Assembly: GCA_902806395.1 (NCBI GenBank)
Contig: CADCWH010000167.1
Location: forward strand, 1 to 5,838
Source of the DNA: an uncultured Thermomicrobiales bacterium
GTDB taxonomy: Bacteria; Chloroflexota; Chloroflexia; Thermomicrobiales; UBA6265
Direction: 5' to 3'
DNA: 5,838 bases
Shown here piece after piece: positions 1 to 4,911 of this stretch (its first letter is position 1; the number at the start of each line of letters is the position of its first letter). The notes beneath the pieces were generated by a model that was not told the origin of the DNA, made no database searches, and saw nothing but the letters and a program-made list of their open reading frames with translations. The position numbers and the translations under genes are program-made.

Positions 1-553
1 CCCATTGCGGCAGGATCAGGCGCCAGTAGGAGTCGAGCCAACCGCTGCCCCCGTGGCCGAGGTAGTCGTTCACACCGAAGAAGGGGATGTGCTTGAGGAT
101 GATGTAGTTGGGGATCAGCGTGACCTGACCGGGGATCATCAGCGTCACGAGCGTCACCAGGAACAGCATGTCGCGTCCCGGGAAGCGCCGCTTGGCGAAC
201 GTGTAGGCGGCCAGGGAGCTGAAGAAGAGTTGCAGCAGCGTGACGGAGAGCGCGACGAACGCGCTGTTGAAGAAGTACAGGCCGATCCGCTCCTGCTTGA
301 AGAACTCGACGTAGTTGTCGAAGCTGGGGTTGCGCGGGATCCAGCTCGGCGGCCAGCGGAACATGTCGCCGACGTCCTGGAGGGAAGCTGTGACCATCCA
401 CACGAACGGCGCGACGAACAGCACCGAGCCCGCGATCAGCAGCGCGTAGATCACCGCTTTCCACCCGGCGTCCCGCAGTCGCTGGCGTCGCTGGTCGGCG
501 GCCCTGTGTTCGTCGATCGTCACCCGCTCGTCATCTCGTATCAGCGTCGCCAC
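1..553 (-). CDS. Carbohydrate ABC transporter permease, MalG type (partial, 3' end cut off)
   Basis: This is one of the two membrane subunits of a CUT1-type sugar importer. The window holds 184 residues; the C-terminal third, including the EAA loop that contacts the ATPase, lies beyond the left edge. A charged cytoplasmic N-terminus (about 1-30) precedes a first membrane helix at about 32-54 (AVIYALLIAG...). Further helices lie at about 93-117 and 128-148. The stretches SSLAAYTFAKRRFPGRDMLF (112-131) and MIPGQVTLIPNY (139-150) are typical of MalG-like proteins, as is the segment ending SYWRLILPQW at the edge. The GTG start at 553 is the first possible start after an in-frame TGA, and an AGGAG ribosome site lies 7 bases upstream. 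The gene follows the MalF-type permease by 43 bases and is presumably co-transcribed and assembled with it. The family is clear; the substrate is not. Confidence 0.93.
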   Translation of the reverse strand, partial: MATLIRDDERVTIDEHRAADQRRQRLRDAGWKAVIYALLIAGSVLFVAPFVWMVTASLQDVGDMFRWPPSWIPRNPSFDNYVEFFKQERIGLYFFNSAFVALSVTLLQLFFSSLAAYTFAKRRFPGRDMLFLVTLVTLMIPGQVTLIPNYIILKHIPFFGVNDYLGHGGSGWLDSYWRLILPQW

Positions 554-559
554 CGCACC

Positions 560-573
560 ACTCCTGACTCCTG
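560..573 (-). promoter_or_regulatory. Tandem Shine-Dalgarno sites ahead of the MalG-type permease
   Basis: On the minus strand CAGGAGT occurs twice in direct succession, so two AGGAG cores precede the GTG start at 553. The nearer core is at the ideal spacing of 7 bases and the other is 7 bases further upstream. The nearer one supports the choice of the GTG start. The second may be a chance duplication or a standby site. Confidence 0.6.
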
Positions 574-596
574 GACCCCATGCCCGTCATCGCCGA

Positions 597-1547
597 TCAG
601 TATTCGACCTCGCGGCGGAGGAAGCGGAACTGGACGAGGGTAAATCCGAACATCATCGCGAACAGGGCGAACGCCAGCGCCGCCGCGTATCCCATGTCGA
701 AGTTCTTGAAGGCGGTCTGGTAGATGTACCAGACCACCGTCCGGGTGCTGCCGAGCGGGCCGCCGCCGGTCATCACGAAGATCTGGGTGAAGACCTGGAA
801 CGAACCGAGCACCGAGACCACCACCAGGAACATCGTGGTGGTCGAGAGGAGGGGTACCGTGATGTCGCGGAGGCGGCGCCAACCGGTGGCACCGTCGATC
901 TTGGCGGCGTCGTAGTACTCCTCGGGGATCGCCTGCAATCCGGCGAGGTAGACCACCATCGCGAAGCCGACGCTCTTCCAGACGCTCGTGATGATCACCG
1001 CCGGCATCGCCAGGTTCTGGTCGGACAGCCACAGCAACGTTTCGTCGATGAGGTGGAGCTTGATCAGGTAGTAGTTGAACAGGCCGAAGTCGCCGTTGTA
1101 GACCCACTTCCAGATGATGGAGGCGATCACCAGGGGGGTGATCACCGGCAGATAGAAGAAGGCGCGGAACAGCCCGCGCGCGCGGATCTGGTTGTTCAGC
1201 AAGAGCGCGATAAAGAGGCCGAAGCCGATCGTCAGGGGTACGGAGGCCACCGTGTAATAGAGCGTGTTGACCACGGCCTCGTGGAACCGGTCGTCCTGCA
1301 CCAGTCGGCGGTAGTTGTCCAGGCCGACGAACGGCTTGACCGGTTCCAGGATATTCCACTGATGGAAGCTCAGGTAGAAGGCATAGCCGACCGAAAAGAA
1401 CGTGAAGACGGCAAAGAGCAGCAGCACCGGTGCCAGGAATAGATACGCCGACCATTGCCGGCGCATCTGGCGGAGCACGAGCCGGGCACCCTTCGGGCGC
1501 GGCCTGACAGCTTGGACCGGTCTCATCGTCGTGGCGCGGACGGCCAT
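597..1547 (-). CDS. Carbohydrate ABC transporter permease, MalF type
   Basis: This 316-residue integral membrane subunit belongs to a CUT1-type sugar ABC importer. It would pair with the MalG-type permease encoded next to form the channel. A basic N-terminus (1-33) is followed by six likely membrane helices, at about 35-60, 92-118, 128-148, 180-205, 233-256 and 286-308. The EAA loop that docks the ATPase is clear at about 209-235: EEYYDAAKIDGATGWRRLRD followed by ITVPLL, with the conserved alanine pair and glycine. Length is normal for MsmF/UgpA-like permeases and shorter than E. coli MalF, which has an extra periplasmic domain. The ATG at 1547 has a GGGGG run 6 bases upstream as a modest ribosome site; a second ATG at residue 8 has none. 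It lies 125 bases after the binding-protein gene, with hairpins between, and 43 bases before the next permease. Family assignment is firm; the substrate is unknown. Confidence 0.96.
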   Translation of the reverse strand: MAVRATTMRPVQAVRPRPKGARLVLRQMRRQWSAYLFLAPVLLLFAVFTFFSVGYAFYLSFHQWNILEPVKPFVGLDNYRRLVQDDRFHEAVVNTLYYTVASVPLTIGFGLFIALLLNNQIRARGLFRAFFYLPVITPLVIASIIWKWVYNGDFGLFNYYLIKLHLIDETLLWLSDQNLAMPAVIITSVWKSVGFAMVVYLAGLQAIPEEYYDAAKIDGATGWRRLRDITVPLLSTTTMFLVVVSVLGSFQVFTQIFVMTGGGPLGSTRTVVWYIYQTAFKNFDMGYAAALAFALFAMMFGFTLVQFRFLRREVEY

Positions 1548-1589
1548 GCGTCGCCCCCAAGTCGCGTCGTTACGGAAAGTTGCGGTGTT

Positions 1590-1618
1590 CGACCCCTCCC
1601 CTGGGTGGGGAGGGGTCG
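1590..1618 (-). promoter_or_regulatory. Perfect 12-bp hairpin between binding-protein and permease genes
   Basis: The arms at 1590-1601 and 1607-1618 are exact reverse complements (CGACCCCTCCCC / GGGGAGGGGTCG) around a 5-base loop. No T-run follows in the direction of transcription, so it is not a standard intrinsic terminator. Its place between a binding-protein gene and its permease genes suggests a block to 3' exonucleases that stabilises the upstream message, like the hairpins between malE and malF in enteric bacteria. The hairpin is seen directly; the role is inferred. Confidence 0.65.
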
Positions 1619-1623
1619 GGGCA

Positions 1624-1644
1624 CCCTCGCTCGGACCGCGAGGG
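1624..1644 (-). promoter_or_regulatory. 7-bp intercistronic hairpin
   Basis: The arms CCCTCGC (1624-1630) and GCGAGGG (1638-1644) pair perfectly around a 7-base loop. It sits between the terminator-like hairpin that overlaps the binding-protein stop codon and the 12-bp hairpin at 1590-1618. It probably acts with them in RNA processing or stability. Confidence 0.45.
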
Positions 1645-1675
1645 AAAACGGGACGCCGGTTGGCCGATCCCGTTA
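1645..1675 (-). terminator. Possible weak terminator/attenuator overlapping the binding-protein stop codon
   Basis: On the minus strand AACGGGA (1674-1668) pairs with TCCCGTT (1653-1647) across a 14-base loop, and the run TTTT (1648-1645) closes the 3' side. The stem starts within the TAA stop codon (1675-1673). The stem is only 7 bp and the T-tract short, so partial termination or attenuation is more likely than a full stop. Partial termination would leave more binding-protein message than permease message. Confidence 0.35.
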
Positions 1676-3139
1676 TTGGCTGATGATGTCTTGCCCTTCC
1701 TCGGCCGCCTCGTCCAAGGCGGTGGCCGCGTCGACCTCACCGTAGATCGCGCGCCCTAGGGCGTCGTTGAGCGCGGTCTCGACCTCACCGTAGCGCGGGT
1801 TCGGCGCGGCGTTGGTGATGCCGCACGCCATCTGTTCGGCGAACCCTTCCATCACCGGGTTCGATTCGAAGATGCGCGGGTCCTCGAGCAGGGACGTCCG
1901 GGTGGGGAGCAGCGTGGTCGGCGCTTCCGGGGTGCCCTGGGTCCAGCGGGCCATGTTGCGCGGTGCGGAGAGGAACTCGACCCACTTCCAGGCGGCGTCA
2001 TGGTTCTTGCCCCCAGCGGGCAGGACCAGGGTGTCACCGGCGACGGTGGTGGCGCACCGCTTACGTTCTGGCAGGGGTGCCGCCGACCACTTGCCCTCGA
2101 TGTCGGGGAACTCGCTCGACATCACCCCAGCGAACCAGGCCCCGGCGACGTACATCGCCACCTGGCCGGTCGCGAAGGCGACTCGCCCGTCGTAGGAATT
2201 CGAGTTGAGGAAGTCCGGCGGCGAGTACTGGGCCAGGTTGGCGTAGAACTCGGCCGCCTCTTTCCCCTCGGCGCTGTTGAATAGGATCTCGCTGCCGTCC
2301 TCAGACAGCAGTTCTCCCCCGTTCTGCCAGAGCCAGGGGTACCAGTAGTAGGCCGCCTCGGTCGCGAACATGATGAAGCCGTAGGTGCGCTCCTCCGTGT
2401 TCGTGAGGGCTTTGGCGGCGGCCTCGAACTCCTCCCAGGTCTTTGGCGGCTCGGTGATGCCGGCCGCTTCAAACAAGTCGGTGCGATAGAAGAGGCCGGT
2501 CGTCTCGCCGTCGTACGGCAGTCCGAAGAGTTTTTCCTCGTACATCGCGGCATTCAGGAATGCCGGCACGTAGTCGTCGACCTTCACCGCCGCACTCTGC
2601 TCGGCGTAGGGACCGAGGTCGACGAGCGCGTTGCGCGAGGCGAAGTCGACGACGGCGCTCTGGTCGATGAACGCGACATCGGGCGGGTTGCCGCCCGCGA
2701 TGCGGGTGGTCAGCCGGTCGGACGCTTCCTCGGCCGGCACGTCCTCGAAGTCGATCTCGATCGTGGGGTGCAGCGCCTGGAACTCTTCCCGGAACGCGTC
2801 CATCATGCCGCCGGTACCGGTGACCCATGAGGCAAAGGTGACAGTGGTCTGCTCGGTCGGATCGGCGACCCCCGGGCTGAGGTTCGCCAGGTCGAGTTCC
2901 TCGCCCACCGGCACCGGGCTCGCCGCTGGGCTCGCAGCTGGGCTCGCATCCTGTGCCGCTCGTGCCGCCCGCGCGCCCAGGAGTGCCCCGAGTGCCGGGG
3001 CCGACAGCCCGAGCGCGGCGGCCCGACCGGCAAACGTCCGGCGGGCCATCCGGTTCCCGGACGCCTTGCGTACGAGCTCCGAGACCTTGCCAGTCATGTC
3101 CTCGCTCCGTCGCTGTTCCTGATCTCGCTCGTCCTTCAT
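1673..3139 (-). CDS. ABC transporter extracellular sugar-binding protein (Tat-type signal, Ser/Ala/Pro linker)
   Basis: This 488-residue protein is the extracytoplasmic receptor of a carbohydrate ABC importer (family 1 solute-binding protein). A long N-region leads to a twin-arginine signal (ARRTFAGRAAALG, from residue 32) with a hydrophobic stretch to about 56 and likely cleavage after ARAARAA near 62. There is no lipobox cysteine. An ASPAASPAASPVP linker (65-77) then leads to the binding fold: TVTFASWVTGTGG (99-111), GNPPDVAFIDQ (150-160), GLPYDGETTGLFYRTDLFEA (206-225) and TWEEFEAAAKAL (234-245). The aromatic run YYWYPWLWQNGG (264-275) is suited to stacking on sugar rings. The ATG at 3139 has GGGAG 10 bases upstream. 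A second ATG at 3097 (residue 15) has GGAG 7 bases upstream and could be the real start. Both permease genes lie downstream, and a strong promoter lies about 460 bases upstream of 3139. The ligand cannot be named. Confidence 0.95.
   Translation of the reverse strand: MKDERDQEQRRSEDMTGKVSELVRKASGNRMARRTFAGRAAALGLSAPALGALLGARAARAAQDASPAASPAASPVPVGEELDLANLSPGVADPTEQTTVTFASWVTGTGGMMDAFREEFQALHPTIEIDFEDVPAEEASDRLTTRIAGGNPPDVAFIDQSAVVDFASRNALVDLGPYAEQSAAVKVDDYVPAFLNAAMYEEKLFGLPYDGETTGLFYRTDLFEAAGITEPPKTWEEFEAAAKALTNTEERTYGFIMFATEAAYYWYPWLWQNGGELLSEDGSEILFNSAEGKEAAEFYANLAQYSPPDFLNSNSYDGRVAFATGQVAMYVAGAWFAGVMSSEFPDIEGKWSAAPLPERKRCATTVAGDTLVLPAGGKNHDAAWKWVEFLSAPRNMARWTQGTPEAPTTLLPTRTSLLEDPRIFESNPVMEGFAEQMACGITNAAPNPRYGEVETALNDALGRAIYGEVDAATALDEAAEEGQDIISQ
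2916..2951 (-). repeat. Three tandem 12-base units encoding the Ala-Ser-Pro linker
   Basis: Three near-identical 12-base units (on the plus strand GGGCTCGCCGCT, GGGCTCGCAGCT, GGGCTCGCATCC) lie in frame in the binding-protein gene. They encode the Ser-Pro-Ala-Ala pattern just after the signal peptide. The repeat probably expands and contracts by slippage without breaking the frame, giving a flexible tether of variable length. Confidence 0.7.
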
Positions 3140-3459
3140 GGGGTCACGTCTCCCTTCACACTTCCGCGCCAGATATTCCTCGGATCGTGACGTTCACCCT
3201 CCGCACGGGTCAGGGGGGACGCACGGTCGTACGCCGGCACAACGACATCATGCCACTCCCGCCACGAGCGATCGATCGCCGCACGGCACCGCGGTCGGCC
3301 TCGCATGGGGCGCGACCGGCGATGCGGCGATGGGTGCTGTTGAAGAGGATGGGATAAGTGCAGGTAACCCACCGCCGTCGGTGGTACGCCGTTGAGGTGG
3401 GAGAGTCATCGAGCTTCGCGTCACCCGCGTACGTCCGGCCCGCGGTCCCTGGACCGACG

Positions 3460-3525
3460 GCTCGGGTCACGTGGGCGACGTGGGAGGCCGTGCTCCGCGA
3501 AACGACGGTCTGCTCGGTCACGTGG
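3460..3525. repeat. Pair of direct repeats GCTCGG(G)TCACGTGG
   Basis: GCTCGGGTCACGTGG (3460-3474) and GCTCGGTCACGTGG (3512-3525) differ by one extra G. Their palindromic CACGTG cores start 51 bases apart, close to five helical turns. Both lie in the leader, downstream of the promoter. They could be binding sites for a regulator acting across a DNA loop, or a chance repeat in GC-rich DNA. Confidence 0.35.
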
Positions 3526-3569
3526 ATCGTCGCCCTTGACGCCTCGCCCTTGGTCCCGCGCGTGTGAAA

Positions 3570-3587
3570 GCCGATGACGTGATCGGC
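3570..3587. promoter_or_regulatory. Candidate operator: 18-bp near-perfect palindrome after the promoter
   Basis: GCCGATGACGTGATCGGC is palindromic at eight of nine base pairs; only the G/G pair flanking the central ACGT fails. It begins about 12 bases after the expected transcription start, where a bound repressor would block transcription. A CG centre with A/T flanking it is typical of operators bound by LacI-family regulators, the usual controllers of CUT1 sugar operons. No regulator gene is in this window, so the repressor family is an inference. Confidence 0.5.
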
Positions 3588-3605
3588 CTCGCCGCTTGGC
3601 CGGGG

Positions 3606-3634
3606 AGTGTACGAGCCGGTTAAAGGCTTGTCAA
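3606..3634 (-). promoter_or_regulatory. Sigma70-type promoter for the binding-protein/permease operon
   Basis: On the minus strand a perfect -35 box TTGACA (3634-3629) is followed by exactly 17 bases and a -10 box TACACT (3611-3606; four of six consensus bases, including the first two and the last). Transcription would start near 3599. The promoter lies about 50 bases after the oxidoreductase stop codon and points at the binding-protein gene. The transporter genes can therefore be expressed separately from the upstream enzymes. It is the strongest promoter match I found in the intergenic DNA. Confidence 0.7.
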
Positions 3635-3687
3635 CGACCCGCCGGAAGCCCGGTGAGGAAGGTATCCACCGCGTGCGGGCCGTTCGC

Positions 3688-4770
3688 TCAGGCACCCTCC
3701 CGGAGAGCGTCAACGATCATCCTGATGAGGCGCAGGTCCTCCCGGAAGTCCTCTGGGGTGGTCTTCGGGGCCCGGTCCCCGGTCACCACCTCATGGAAGT
3801 ATTCGAGTTCGTGGGTGTACGGGTCCTTGAAGGTCGGGCGAGTGATGGTCTCGTGATAGGCGTCGCCGACGGTCTCGTGGGTGACGAGCGTGGTCGGCAG
3901 GTGGGGGATATAGGGCGTGTCGTATTGGACCCGCACCGATTTGGTGGCCCCGTAGACCTCGATGTGGGCGTCGAACCGGAGTTGCTCGTCGACCCCGGTC
4001 TCCAGGACCGCGCAGTACCCGTCGTACTCGAACGTCGCCGTCAGGTACTTGCCGCCACTCCAGTGGCGCGCGGCCACGACCCGCCGGGGGAACCCGAGTA
4101 TCTCGCGCATCGCCGAGAGGTCGTGGCTGTTGAGGCCGAGCAGGAACCGGTAGGCGCCGACGATGTCCGGCGATGCCTCGCCGATCGCCTCGGACACGAG
4201 GCGTCCGGCGCGCTCGCTCCGGTCGCGGGCCATCTCGGGCGGGATGTCGTCGACGCGGAGGACCGTCTGGGCCTGGTCGATGATCAGCCGGTTGCGGCCG
4301 ATGATGTCCCGCACCCGCGCGTACTGGATCGGCCCCAGGTCCTTGACGGCCTCGACCGCCTGGAGGAATGCGGGTGCGAACCGCCGCATGTAGGCGACCA
4401 TGACCCGCACCCCGGCCGCGTCCCGGGCCGTGATGATCTCATCCACCTCGGCTTCGCTGAGGCACATCGGTTTCTCGACTAAGACGTGCCGGCCATGGCG
4501 AGCGGCTGCGACCACGCAGTCGGCGTGGTACTCGTCGCTGTTGAGCACGAAGATGGCGTCGAGGTCGTCTTGGGCGACCATGTCGGACGCCACCGGGTAT
4601 CGGCAGGCCGGCTCGACCCCGTATCGGTCACCCATGGCCGAGAGCAACCGCGGTGAGACATCGCAGAGAGCCGCGATGCGATACCGGTCGGCGAGCGCCT
4701 CCAAGATCGGGAGATGGACGATCTGGGCAACTTCCCCTAGGCCAATGACCCCGACGTTGACCCGACTCAC
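3688..4770 (-). CDS. Gfo/Idh/MocA-family NAD(P)-dependent oxidoreductase
   Basis: This 360-residue cytoplasmic enzyme belongs to the family that oxidises or reduces sugars, inositols and their derivatives. The N-terminal Rossmann fold starts at once with NVGVIGLGEVAQ (5-16), whose glycines bind the dinucleotide. VLVEKPMCLS (97-106) holds the family's EKP motif with the catalytic lysine K100. The C-terminal half has the LGLNSHDLSAM segment (211-221) with the likely catalytic H216; the aspartate usually four residues earlier is a glycine here. The GTG at 4770 is chosen because GGGAGG lies 4 bases upstream and the Rossmann strand begins four residues later. An ATG at 4830 would add 20 residues that do not look like part of the fold. 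It lies 141 bases after the glycosidase and upstream of the transporter promoter, suggesting a role in modifying the imported or released sugar. The exact substrate is unknown. Confidence 0.93.
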   Translation of the reverse strand: MSRVNVGVIGLGEVAQIVHLPILEALADRYRIAALCDVSPRLLSAMGDRYGVEPACRYPVASDMVAQDDLDAIFVLNSDEYHADCVVAAARHGRHVLVEKPMCLSEAEVDEIITARDAAGVRVMVAYMRRFAPAFLQAVEAVKDLGPIQYARVRDIIGRNRLIIDQAQTVLRVDDIPPEMARDRSERAGRLVSEAIGEASPDIVGAYRFLLGLNSHDLSAMREILGFPRRVVAARHWSGGKYLTATFEYDGYCAVLETGVDEQLRFDAHIEVYGATKSVRVQYDTPYIPHLPTTLVTHETVGDAYHETITRPTFKDPYTHELEYFHEVVTGDRAPKTTPEDFREDLRLIRMIVDALREGA

Positions 4771-4774
4771 GGTG

Positions 4775-4780
4775 CCTCCC
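4775..4780 (-). promoter_or_regulatory. Ribosome binding site that decides the oxidoreductase start
   Basis: GGGAGG on the minus strand lies 4 bases before the GTG at 4770. It supports that GTG over the ATG at 4830, which would start an unrelated-looking 20-residue extension. Confidence 0.65.
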
Positions 4781-4911
4781 TCGTTGACGATCGGGCGCGG
4801 GGCTTCCTTGGCCACCCCGGCCATCCACACCGGGGAACGCTACACCGACCCGGGATACTGGCGCCAACCGGCCCGGCATCCTGCCTGGCCACGTGTCAGG
4901 TGCCGTGTCCC

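Larger units (their letters stand above)
3140..3599 (-). other. Long untranslated leader of the binding-protein transcript, no gene seen
   Basis: About 460 bases separate the expected transcription start from the binding-protein start codon. Open frames here have no recognisable protein character. The stretch holds several short inverted repeats: CCACCG-4-CGGTGG (3369-3384), CGGTCC-CT-GGACCG (3443-3456) and the 12-base palindrome GCGATCGATCGC (3268-3279). It also has two CACGTG-containing direct repeats and a possible 13-codon reading frame at 3251-3210. The length is unusual for a simple sugar operon and leaves room for RNA-level control. I do not recognise any known riboswitch family. Confidence 0.5.

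Noticed and set aside
5..643. 212-codon plus-strand frame at the left edge
   Set aside because: It is antisense to the MalG-type permease, whose minus-strand translation is clear. The plus-strand product is low-complexity and charged.
541..1560. 339-codon open frame on the minus strand overlapping the MalF-type permease
   Set aside because: It is the out-of-frame reading of a real permease gene. The product is rich in Arg, Pro and Gly without any fold or motif, as expected in GC-rich DNA, whereas the frame at 1547-597 has an EAA loop and six membrane helices.
3635..3687. Terminator after the oxidoreductase gene
   Set aside because: Only a 4-bp CCGG/CCGG stem is visible and no T-tract follows, so read-through into the transporter genes cannot be excluded.
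3210..3713. 167-codon minus-strand frame covering the gap upstream of the binding-protein gene
   Set aside because: It overlaps the end of the oxidoreductase gene and runs through the strong promoter and the palindrome. Its product shows no recognisable domain and there is no good ribosome site at its start.
3607..4482. 291-codon plus-strand open frame opposite the oxidoreductase
   Set aside because: Its sequence (many Val, Asp, Arg, Gly and Leu, no motif) is the antisense shadow of the oxidoreductase, whose minus-strand frame carries clear Rossmann and EKP motifs.
4839..4867. Possible promoter for the oxidoreductase gene (TTGGCG, 17 bases, TGTAGC on the minus strand)
   Set aside because: The match is poor, especially at -10 (three of six), and the -35 lies in an ordinary GC-rich palindrome (TGGCGCCA). 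Co-transcription with the glycosidase gene is equally likely.
4810..4911. Terminator between the glycosidase and oxidoreductase genes
   Set aside because: Short GC-rich inverted repeats exist (for example GGCC-5-GGCC at 4810-4822), but none is followed by a T-run, and the stems are no longer than expected by chance in DNA this rich in GC.
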